A program made the position numbers and the translations under genes. A stretch of 55,843 bases of DNA, taken from positions 1 through 55,843 of the forward strand of contig JAJXWS010000012.1 in assembly GCA_021781495.1 (NCBI GenBank), in the 5' to 3' direction. The notes below the pieces were generated by a model that was not told where the DNA came from, made no database searches, and saw nothing but the letters and a program-made list of their open reading frames with translations. The DNA is from Acidobacteriota bacterium. GTDB lineage: Bacteria > Acidobacteriota > Terriglobia > Terriglobales > Acidobacteriaceae. Every line of letters starts with the position of its first letter. The stretch's first letter is position 1. This document shows, one piece after another, positions 22,609 to 30,300 of this stretch.

Positions 22609-22994
22609 CCAGCCTACCCATCGAACGCACCTGCCCGCGCTGCGGCAGGACCTTCCGGGTCCCGGCGCGCCAGCCGGGACGCACCGTCTGCTTCCGTCAC
22701 GCCGGCATCCGGCCGGACTATGAGCGCGTCGACCGGTCCGCCGCGGTGCGCCAAAACGCCGAGGCCCAGAGGAAGCTCGACCGCCAGATCAGCCTCAAGA
22801 GCGCTCGCGAGGAGCTGGAGGCGTTGAACGCTAGGATCGAAGCCATCGACGACCAGATCGCCGCGCTCAGGGCAGAGAAAGAGCAGAAGGTCGCACGGCA
22901 CCATATCGTGTCGGGCCTGGTCGACTGCCTCCAGGCGCTGCTCTCCGGCACCGAGGTGGAGTATGCGCGCGAGCTAGAGAAGGTCCCCGGCTAA
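22605..22994 (+). CDS. Zinc-ribbon plus coiled-coil protein (129 aa)
   Basis: ATGA overlap with the Gp37/Gp68 gene. C10-x2-C13 and C29-x2-H32 (CPRCGRTFRVPARQ ... VCFRHAG) make a zinc site. Residues about 55-105 form a coiled coil (REELEALNARIEAIDDQIAA). Possibly a partner of the upstream protein; function unknown. Confidence 0.65.
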   Translation: MTSLPIERTCPRCGRTFRVPARQPGRTVCFRHAGIRPDYERVDRSAAVRQNAEAQRKLDRQISLKSAREELEALNARIEAIDDQIAALRAEKEQKVARHHIVSGLVDCLQALLSGTEVEYARELEKVPG

Positions 22995-23063
22995 CCAGGC
23001 GCGAAGATTCAGTTTGTACCGGCCCGAGCTAGACCGGAATTTGAGAAATGGAGATAGAACCCA

Positions 23064-23237
23064 ATGACCAAAGACAACGAAGTTAAGGAGTTGATAGCCA
23101 GGGCTGCCAAAGCAGAGAAATCTGAGGACGCGATGCGCTTTTCGCAAGCCGCTTGCAACTGCGCGAACGCTCTAGCCTCTCTGGCCAACACAGAGCTTGC
23201 AGTCCAATCCAACCAAAGAAAGGAGGAACTTGCCTAA
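23064..23237 (+). CDS. Small helical protein (57 aa), last gene of the early operon
   Basis: Encodes MTKDNEVKELIARAAKAEKS, then EDAMRFSQAACNCANALASL and a charged tail, with GGAG nine bases before the ATG. The pattern is an amphipathic helical hairpin like small phage proteins that track DNA-metabolism modules. It ends immediately before a terminator-like hairpin. Confidence 0.6.
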   Translation: MTKDNEVKELIARAAKAEKSEDAMRFSQAACNCANALASLANTELAVQSNQRKEELA

Positions 23238-23239
23238 AC

Positions 23240-23258
23240 CGCCCCTTGGGGCGTTCTT
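23240..23258 (+). terminator. Candidate terminator of the early operon
   Basis: CGCCCC-TT-GGGGCG followed by TTCTT, two bases after the stop at 23237. Stem six base pairs on paper (five with a four-base loop). The T-run is short, so termination may be partial. Confidence 0.45.
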
Positions 23259-23359
23259 GAACCTGTACCGGCGGCGGGGTCGCTCCCGCCGCTGGTGCTG
23301 CACCGCACCATCCTACTCCTCGCCGCTCTGAAATTTTTCCACTTTTCCGCAAATGCCTG

Positions 23360-23404
23360 TTGAAATTGTGCTATCTTCCTGTATCAGTCGGTACAGTCGT
23401 ACCG
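23360..23404 (+). promoter_or_regulatory. Promoter with GGTAC palindrome
   Basis: TTGAAA (23360-23365), 16-base spacer, TATCAG (23382-23387), then the palindrome CGGTAC-AGTC-GTACCG (23389-23404) covering the expected transcription start. A matching palindrome lies upstream of the methyltransferase gene at 26539-26552. The stretch 23259-23418 otherwise holds only a GC-rich hairpin and no gene. Confidence 0.4.
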
Positions 23405-23418
23405 GCTTGGAGGTGGGC

Positions 23419-23589
23419 ATGCACATCAACGAAGCCTATTTGGTACAGGTCGAGGGCTGGCGCGGTGCGGTCCGGCAGCAGGCACCCAGGCCTGCCATCG
23501 CCATCTACCCCGCCATCTCCGTGAAAATCAAGATCCTCGATCAGGGCACCCGCTGCGGCGTCGACCAGCCCGCGCGGCCGGCCGCCTAG
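23419..23589 (+). CDS. Small hypothetical protein (56 aa) at the early/late junction
   Basis: GGAGGTGGGC precedes the ATG at 23419. Starts MHINEAYLVQVEGWRGAVRQ and reads like a small beta-rich protein. Its stop overlaps the end of the large terminase gene on the other strand by four bases. Function unknown. Confidence 0.5.
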   Translation: MHINEAYLVQVEGWRGAVRQQAPRPAIAIYPAISVKIKILDQGTRCGVDQPARPAA

Positions 23590-25322
23590 CGCCGGGTCAC
23601 GCGCCGGCCGATGCGGCGGCCGCCCAGCGGCAGCCCGCGGGCCGCTTTCCGCTCCTCGGCCCGGATGGCCTGCTCCCGTTGCCAGCCGTACCGCGCGATC
23701 GAGGTCTCGTCCATTCCGTCACGCCTCATCTTGTCCAGCTCCTCCTCGAGCGTCACCCTGGCCGGCTTCACACTCTCGGTCAGCCAGGTATTCCAGGCAT
23801 AGGCCGTCTCGTCGTAGCAGTCGTCCTGCGGGTTGCCTTTCTCTTTCTTGACCGCTTTGCGCTCGTCAATCTGCCGGCTCTGCAGCGTGCGGAAGGTGTA
23901 CGGGCAGGCCGAGGTCACCACCAGGGCGCGGTTCGACAGGCCGTTGTAGAGGTTCTGCGCGTTGCCCATGGGGTCGTGCGCGCCCAGGCTGCACGGCACG
24001 CCGTGCTCGGCAAACACCTCGCTCATGATTTCAAAGTTGCTCTTGCCGGTGCCCGTGTGCTGGTCGTTGGCCGGGTCGGTCATCGCGAAGAGCATCCGCG
24101 GCGGCTCGGGGTCCCTGGGCCTCAGCTTCTTCAGCCACGCATCCTGCGGACCCTGGCGCGGGTTGTCGGAGGCCTTGAATCCCTCCTTGCAGAGGGCCAG
24201 GGCGAAGTTCCGCGAGGCCATCCTGCGTTCGACGCGCTCCCGCGTCTTGAACACCTGGCCCGAGGGCGCGATCGCGTACATGCCGGCCGCCGCGGCGGAG
24301 TTGCCGTAGCCGTAGTCAATGGAAATGAAATGGCCCCACCACCACTCGTCCTTGACCTCCTGAAACGGTGCCATGTACTCCGGCCGCAGAAACGGGAAGT
24401 AGAGGCCCTCAGCGTTGCACCAGCAGCCGAAGAGCAGCTGCTCGCGCACGGTCGCGGTCTGGGTCAGCAGGGACTCGAGCTTCACCCGGTCCGAGTACAC
24501 CGGGTTGTCGATCAGCCGGGCGGGGATGAAGGCCGTCGTCTTGAAGACCGGCGCATCGTCCGAGGCCCAGCGCGCGCCGTAGTAGACCTTGCCGGGCACC
24601 ACGCTGGTCTCGAAGGGGGCGGAGTCATCGAGTGGCGCCGGAAAGTGGACCGGGCACCGGTTGCGCAGGAAGACGGCCATCTGCCAGCCGTGGCCGGGGC
24701 CGCCGGGGTTGGCGCCCAGCCGCGCCCGCACAAAGAGCCGCGTCCAGGTCGGCGCCGCCAGCCAGCCCAGCAACCGGCGGATGAGCTTCTCTTCGTGGTG
24801 GCCGCTCTCGTCCACGCCCAGGTGCGACTTCGGGTTGCCCTGATAGCGCAACAGGTCCTTCTCGTTGCGCATATAGCCCGGGGTTACATAGCCACCGTTG
24901 GGGAAAACCCAGGCGTAATCCTCAAACTTCGAGGGCCGCTTCCACTTGGCGCCCAGAGGCTCGTAGAGCTTCTGCATCTGGTCGGCCAGCTCGCCCATCT
25001 CCGTCTTCGTCGTGCGCAGGATCAGGCTACGGAGGTAAGGATTTTTGTATTCCTGCATGGCATCGGCGGCGAGGAAGCTGGTCTTGCCGCCACCCGACTG
25101 GCCGCCGAAGAGCAAGATCTCCGCGCGGCAGTTGATCGCCGCCTGCTGCGCCGTGTTGATGGGCCACCAGTTGGGCTGCCAGCCGGGTGGGTGCTCGGCA
25201 TAGGGGGGCAGAACCAGGCGCGGAAAAGGCAGGGGAGAGGCCGCCCGCCTCAGATGGCGCAGGTATTCGTCGATGTTCGTGCCCGGTTGAAAGGCCGGAA
25301 AGAGTGGCTCGGTCTCGATCAA
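23586..25322 (-). CDS. terL: Terminase large subunit (578 aa)
   Basis: The packaging motor: ATPase plus headful or site-specific nuclease that drives DNA into the prohead. From a TTG at 25322 (overlapping the previous TGA as TTGA) Walker A is GGQSGGGKT (73-81) and Walker B SHLGVDE (166-172). A coupling region (ARLGANPGGPGHGW) follows, then an RNase H-type nuclease with ISIDYGYGNSAAA. The frame stays open to 25649, but there it only shadows other genes. No good ribosome binding site is seen at 25322, so coupling is presumed. It is the last late gene, an unusual place for terL. Confidence 0.93.
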   Translation of the reverse strand: MIETEPLFPAFQPGTNIDEYLRHLRRAASPLPFPRLVLPPYAEHPPGWQPNWWPINTAQQAAINCRAEILLFGGQSGGGKTSFLAADAMQEYKNPYLRSLILRTTKTEMGELADQMQKLYEPLGAKWKRPSKFEDYAWVFPNGGYVTPGYMRNEKDLLRYQGNPKSHLGVDESGHHEEKLIRRLLGWLAAPTWTRLFVRARLGANPGGPGHGWQMAVFLRNRCPVHFPAPLDDSAPFETSVVPGKVYYGARWASDDAPVFKTTAFIPARLIDNPVYSDRVKLESLLTQTATVREQLLFGCWCNAEGLYFPFLRPEYMAPFQEVKDEWWWGHFISIDYGYGNSAAAAGMYAIAPSGQVFKTRERVERRMASRNFALALCKEGFKASDNPRQGPQDAWLKKLRPRDPEPPRMLFAMTDPANDQHTGTGKSNFEIMSEVFAEHGVPCSLGAHDPMGNAQNLYNGLSNRALVVTSACPYTFRTLQSRQIDERKAVKKEKGNPQDDCYDETAYAWNTWLTESVKPARVTLEEELDKMRRDGMDETSIARYGWQREQAIRAEERKAARGLPLGGRRIGRRVTRR

Positions 25323-25429
25323 AATGGACGGGGGCTGTTGCGGAGATACCAGGTGGTTAGGTCGGCCCGCCAGGCTATCCGGAGGCCTCGCCAGAATCCT
25401 CTGCGCAGCAGGTATTGGCGGACGGTCAT
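25319..25429 (-). CDS. Tiny basic protein (36 aa) between regulator and terL
   Basis: ATG 25429 overlaps the stop of the ribbon-helix-helix gene (ATGA) and its TGA overlaps the terL start (TTGA). Product: MTVRQYLLRRGFWRGLRIAW then a basic tail RADLTTWYLRNSPRPF. The double stop-start overlap supports translation, perhaps mainly to couple terL. Confidence 0.5.
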   Translation of the reverse strand: MTVRQYLLRRGFWRGLRIAWRADLTTWYLRNSPRPF

Positions 25430-25770
25430 GTGATGTCGACCTTGACGGCAGACGACAAAGAACCGCGGCGCTCCGGTCGGCCGCTGCCGGGAGCAAAGGC
25501 CATGTCCGAGGACTGCGGCGCGTGCGCAGGCGGCAGGTCGCACATGCCGCCGCCGCGTTGACCACCGCGAAGCAAGGTCTCCGCGCGGCTTTCGATCGCC
25601 TCCTGCTGGTGCTGCTCTCTGCGCCACGCAGCCCGTATGCCGGAGTCATCCAGCGCGCCGCTGAGCAGCTGGATGCAAAAGGCGTGGAAGGGCTGGCCGG
25701 CGTCCAGCGCGGCCTTCTTCAGGTCGCGCATCAAGTCATCCGGCACATTGCGCAGATTCAGCACGGCCAT
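25426..25770 (-). CDS. Ribbon-helix-helix DNA-binding protein (114 aa)
   Basis: Residues 1-42 (MAVLNLRNVPDDLMRDLKKA, then ALDAGQPFHAFCIQLLSGAL) match the Arc/FitA ribbon-helix-helix: a beta strand, then two helices. The tail is variable and likely unstructured. Such proteins dimerise and bind short palindromes; two near-identical GGTAC-N4-GTACC sites lie at 23390-23403 and 26539-26552, the second upstream of its own operon. No toxin gene is adjacent, so a regulator is more likely than an antitoxin. Overlaps the methyltransferase by 13 bases. Confidence 0.72.
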   Translation of the reverse strand: MAVLNLRNVPDDLMRDLKKAALDAGQPFHAFCIQLLSGALDDSGIRAAWRREQHQQEAIESRAETLLRGGQRGGGMCDLPPAHAPQSSDMAFAPGSGRPERRGSLSSAVKVDIT

Positions 25771-26516
25771 GTGAACACCTCCTGTGCTAGGCGCTTCGCC
25801 GCGATCTCGCAGTACCGCTCCTCGATTTCGATGCCGATGGCCGCCCGACCCATCTGCTTCGCTGCGACAAGTTCTGATCCTGCACCCGCAAACGGGACCA
25901 CTACCACAGCATCACCGGGCCCCCCGTAATGAATCAGCGGCTTGATCAGCTCGATGGGCTTCTGAGTTGGATGCTGGGCACTGCCATGGGTTGATCGTCT
26001 AAACAGGACAGATCGCATCAGCCGTGGGCCGCCGTCCTCTGACCGATAGGCACCCTCATCGATCCGCCCCATGTGCGCGGGCCGCTTCTTCCGGCGTATA
26101 GTTCGCTTAGTGGCATCCGCTGTGGACGGGACGAAAACAGGGAGGGACTTCCACTCTCCACGGTAGAAGTGACAGATCGACTCGTGGACACGTCGAAACC
26201 GATCGTTGTGAAAAGATGAGCCATTATGTTTCTCCCAAACGATGTCTTGAGAAAGCTTCCATCCTGCGTCTCTGAACTGCGCGACCCTCTCCAGAAACAT
26301 TCTCAGCGATCCGAAACACCACATCGAGCGGACCTCCATGGGGACCGCCCGGGGCCAGTTTTCCGGCCATCTATCCCATTCGAGGCTTGTTTGCGCATAC
26401 GGCGGATCAGCAACAACCATCGCGTTGGCCACGCTAAGCGCTGGCAGAATCTCTCTCGCGTCGCCATGGAAGATGGTGATACCTGCATGCTCGTAGTAGG
26501 GCTTAGGAAGGCTCAT
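25758..26516 (-). CDS. DNA amino-methyltransferase, beta group (252 aa)
   Basis: DPPY motif at 37-40 (VVADPPYAQTSLEWD) and FAGAGS at 209-214, in the order IV then I with HPTQKP (182-187) before motif I. This order is that of beta-group N6-adenine or N4-cytosine methyltransferases such as CcrM or M.MboII relatives. The region between is the presumed target-recognition domain. There is no restriction enzyme beside it, so it is an orphan enzyme that may protect phage DNA or mark it for packaging or expression. Confidence 0.92.
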   Translation of the reverse strand: MSLPKPYYEHAGITIFHGDAREILPALSVANAMVVADPPYAQTSLEWDRWPENWPRAVPMEVRSMWCFGSLRMFLERVAQFRDAGWKLSQDIVWEKHNGSSFHNDRFRRVHESICHFYRGEWKSLPVFVPSTADATKRTIRRKKRPAHMGRIDEGAYRSEDGGPRLMRSVLFRRSTHGSAQHPTQKPIELIKPLIHYGGPGDAVVVVPFAGAGSELVAAKQMGRAAIGIEIEERYCEIAAKRLAQEVFTWPC

Positions 26517-26538
26517 TTCAGCTTAGCGTGTTCCAGTG

Positions 26539-26552
26539 GGTACAAGCGTACC
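26539..26552. promoter_or_regulatory. GGTAC-N4-GTACC palindrome upstream of the methyltransferase
   Basis: GGTACAAGCGTACC, 23 bases upstream of the ATG at 26516. It matches GGTACAGTCGTACC at 23390-23403 in 12 of 14 positions. Possible operator for the ribbon-helix-helix protein encoded next. Confidence 0.4.
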
Positions 26553-26558
26553 ACACCT

Positions 26559-27248
26559 TTACGTGATCTCCACGTCAAGGTGTTTTGCGGTTGATTTTTT
26601 GGGGGATGCCGCGGTGGTCCCGGGCGCGGGCTGGGCAGGCCGGCCTGGCTGGGCCGGTTTCGCGGCTTTGGGCGCCTCGGGCGCGTCTGCCGGAAAGAGC
26701 GGCGCCGGCGCGGGGGCTGCGGCGCCGTCTTCCGCCGGCGTCTCGCGCTCCACAGCGAAGATGGACTCGTAAAAGCTGGGCCCGCCATTCACGGGAGCAG
26801 GCTGCGCCAGGGGCGTCTGGGCCGCTTCGAGCGAGCCAGTCGCGATCTTCACCCGGTTGCCGTCGCGGATGGTACCAGTGTACACCATCACCAGCTTGAC
26901 GGCCTCTAGCACCGCCGAAGAGTGCTCAGCTGGGTCCAGGGTCAGCACCGCCTTGATGGCCTTCTCCGCGTCATTCAGCGAAACCTGGTCCCGCCGGTTG
27001 TCCGCCTCGGCCTGCTGCACCCGCTCGCGGGCAATCAGCCGGTCCTCTTCAACCTCGATATGCGATTTCCGCCGCTGGATCTCGGCCTGGACGTGTGCGC
27101 GTTTCCAGATGCGCTGGGCCTCGTCCTCGGGGATTCGGCACTTCCGGGCGACCAGGGCCATCGCAGCCTCGGCGTAGTGCTCGCGCACGAAGTGATGGAC
27201 GAATCGCTGCTCTTTTTCATTGAGCGGCTTGAATGGATCCCGTGGCAC
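26559..27248 (-). CDS. terS: Terminase small subunit-like protein (229 aa)
   Basis: A GTG at 27248 with AAGGAG eight bases upstream is preferred to a TTG at 27272. Residues about 8-70 (LNEKEQRFVHHFVREHYAEA, then IPEDEAQRIWKRAHVQAEIQ) match the DNA-binding part of small terminases. A central helical oligomerisation region follows. The last 90 residues are Ala/Pro-rich (PAPAPLFPADAPEAPKAAK), longer than usual. It would recognise the packaging site and present DNA to TerL. Separated from terL by the methyltransferase and regulator genes. Confidence 0.8.
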   Translation of the reverse strand: MPRDPFKPLNEKEQRFVHHFVREHYAEAAMALVARKCRIPEDEAQRIWKRAHVQAEIQRRKSHIEVEEDRLIARERVQQAEADNRRDQVSLNDAEKAIKAVLTLDPAEHSSAVLEAVKLVMVYTGTIRDGNRVKIATGSLEAAQTPLAQPAPVNGGPSFYESIFAVERETPAEDGAAAPAPAPLFPADAPEAPKAAKPAQPGRPAQPAPGTTAASPKKSTAKHLDVEIT

Positions 27249-27321
27249 GTCTGGCGCTCCTTGGCGATACAACCCATTTTTACCCGCTCACAATCGGGTT
27301 AAAACGGGGCAATGCGTCGTG

Positions 27322-30300
27322 CTACTTCGAGGCGAGCACTTTCTGGCCCGGCTCAACTGTGGGCGGCTCTTCTTCGGCGGGCACCTCGGCAAGCGCGTCC
27401 CGCCATTTCTGCACCAGGGCGGCGCGCACCTGGGGGTCGTCGATCTCGGGCAGTTGGGACTCGCCTTTCCTGGCCAGGTAGGGCCGCAGCTCCAGCTTCT
27501 CCTGGGGCGACGCTGCCTTCCACACGTCGAGGATGCTGGGGTCGCCCTTGCGCAGCGGCAGGAAGCGCAGGCCCGCAGACATAAACTCGTTCACAAGGCG
27601 CGGCTGCTGCGCGCGGTCGACGATGCGCCAGGCCTCGGTCGTGCTGATCTCGTGGTCCTCGGCCTTGGCCAGCACGTCCCTGGCCTTGATCTTTCCCTCG
27701 CGCAATTGATCCTCAAGCTGGTAGTTCTTGCGGCTGCGCGCCTGCCGGTCCGGGTCGTCGGGCATGTCCGGGATGTTGGCCACGTACACCTTGTGTACCA
27801 TCTCCTCAGCCGGCGTCCGGTCCTGCGCAGGGTAGATGCCGCTCGCTCCCAGCATGGTCTCGAGCAGGGAAACGTCGGGCGTGGTGAAGACCTTCTGTAC
27901 CTGGAAGGGCAGCGCCCGGGTCACCGCGTCCCGCACCTCGTCGGGGAAGTTCCGCTGCTGGCCGTACTTGTTGCGCCCGGTCGCGAACTCGAAGGCTGCG
28001 GAAAACGGCGAACTCAGCCGGTTCATCGCAAAGTTGCGCGGATCTCTCACCATGTGCACCATGTCGCCCAGCGCCCACCGCACCCCGTAATCCTTGTCGC
28101 CGATCTGCACGTTGAAGGCGTGCCGCTTGTCCCATTTGGCGTCGCCCTTGTTAAACGCCGCATTCAGGCCCCGGGCGGCCAGATAGATCATCGCTGCGCC
28201 ACGCATCAGCGACACCGCCTGCACGCGCCCATGGGGCAGCGCGGCCTGGCCAACGTACCGGCCCGTCGACTCCAGAAACTCCGGCGCGAAGAAGATCAGC
28301 CGGGTCAGCTGCTTCGTGCTCTTCGAGCGCGGCATCGCATCGAACGCCGTGTTCATCATGCCCACCGCGTGGTTTGCCTGCTTGGCCGACAGTTCGTAGA
28401 GCATGCGCTCGGCCAGGTCCTTCGCTGCGGCCTTCCGCTGCGCTTCTGTAGCGTTGCGCATCGTCGGGCCCAACTCGCGCAGCGCGCGCTCCTCGAACTC
28501 CTTGCCGTAGATTCTCGTGTTCGCTTCGAAGGCCTTCTTGCCCAGGTCGACGGCGGCGCGCGGAATCCAGTCGCGGAAGAGCCACTGCGAGAAGCCATGC
28601 ACGCGGTCCATGGCGACGTTCATCCCCGGCACGCCCTCGAAGATGCCTTTCAGCATCCTGGCCGACATCAGGCCCTCGGCCTCGGCGTCCAGGGGATTCA
28701 GCCCGTTGGCCACCAGCCCCCGCGTCACCTCGTCCTTCATGTCGATCTCGGGCAGCCGGAAGGGATTGGCCCAGTGCTCGATGACGCGCTGGCTCACGTT
28801 GAACAGGTGGAAGGGCGCCGGAATCAGTGAGGTCATCACTTCCTTGGTCAGGGCGTTCAGTTGCAGCGCCCCGTGGCCGATCTTCTGCATGAGGGTCTGG
28901 TTCCGGTCGAACCAGCCCGGCGTCATCATGTCTTCCACCTGGTTGGCCACGCCTCCCTTTTCCGACCTCAGAAAATAAAGGCTGCCCTTGAACGCGATGC
29001 GCGAGGGGTCCTCTTCCCACAGCTTGGGGTCCTGCTCGAAGCCCTTCAGGTCCTCGGCGGTCGGCTCAAAGAGAAACCCGCGCGTCTGCGGCAGCTCGGG
29101 AAACTCCCGGTAATCGCGCAGGTCGATGTCCTCCGGCACCTCCTGGCGTTTCATCACCTGCGGCGCCTCGTCCTCGCGCGCCACAATCCAGCGCCCGGAG
29201 GTGTTGAGCACCGCGAGCGGCTTGCCGGCCTCGTTCTTGGCCGTCAGCATATTGCGCAGCAGGGTGCGCGTCGTCAGCGCTTCGTTGCCGGCCGCGTCGT
29301 AGGCAGACATTAGATCCAGGATGTCGGGGCTCTTCGGGATCAGCCCGTGATTCTCTGCTTCGAAATAGGTGTTGAAGACGCGGTCCTTGATGAAGCCGGG
29401 GTTTGGATTCAGCTCACTCAGGTCAATCAGGTGCGCCAGGTTCTCCGCCTCTCCGGTGCGCACATAGAGGTGGTTCACATAGTTGCGTGCTGCGTGGTAG
29501 AGCAACCCGTTGTCCTGCCAGACCTTCAGCAGATCGTCGAAGTGTTGCTTCACCCGCTGCGCGGCCTCGCGCTGCTGCGGGTCCAGAGCGGCCGCCGCCT
29601 TGTAGTGCGCCACCGAGTCCCGGTAGTGGTCCTTGAGCCGGGCATCCATCTTCCGGCCGCTCGCCCACTGCCAGCGCTGCTCCGCCTTCTGCGCCCACTC
29701 GTTCAGCTTGCGCGGGTCGCCGTTGGCCTCGATCCAGTATTTGATTGCCGCGCGCGTTGTCTTGTCCGGAACAGCTTCCCTGACACTCTTCTTCAGCGCG
29801 CGCAGGGCCAGGGCAGCTTCGGTCCGGCTCACGTTGGCATCGCCCAGCAGCCCTTTCCAGTCGGTCGGGTGCGGCACGTCGACCGAGCGCGCCTTGCTCC
29901 AGGCCGTCGACACGGCGGTGCGCGCCTTGTCTGCCAGCCGCGAGGGCTCGCCGGAAAACTGGAAGTCGTGGGCGAGCGCAGCGGCGAAAGCGTTGGCGTG
30001 GGCCAGGCCTTTCTCCAGGCCGGGGACACGGCGCCAGAACGCGCCGGCGCGGCCGGCGGCGTCGTCGAACGTCTCGCCGGCCCAGTCGGAAAACCTCTCG
30101 ACGGCCGAGCGCCGGTCCTCCGGGCGCATCTTGTCGAGATCGTCAATCAGGCTCTGGATGCTCTTGGCAACGGGATTCTCTTTGTCGTCCTTCTGGAAGA
30201 GGGCCATCTGCTCCCCCTCGGCCGGGGTCTCCGGCTCGCCAAAGAGCGACGGGTTCTCTCCCTTGCCGTAGAAGAGCGGCGACTCGCGCTCCATCCTGCC

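Noticed and set aside
23275..23310. GC-rich hairpin GCGGCGGG/CCCGCCGC as early terminator
   Set aside because: Eight-base stem but no T-run follows; the weaker hairpin at 23240-23258 is the better terminator candidate.
25323..25649. N-terminal extension of the large terminase
   Set aside because: The extension is Arg/Ser/Pro-rich and overlaps the convincing RHH gene and a coupled 36-codon gene; the TTG at 25322 gives a normal terminase length.
27220..28830. 536-codon plus-strand frame opposite the giant polyvalent gene
   Set aside because: His/Arg/Leu-rich shadow typical of antisense frames in high-GC coding DNA; no ribosome binding site and no motif.
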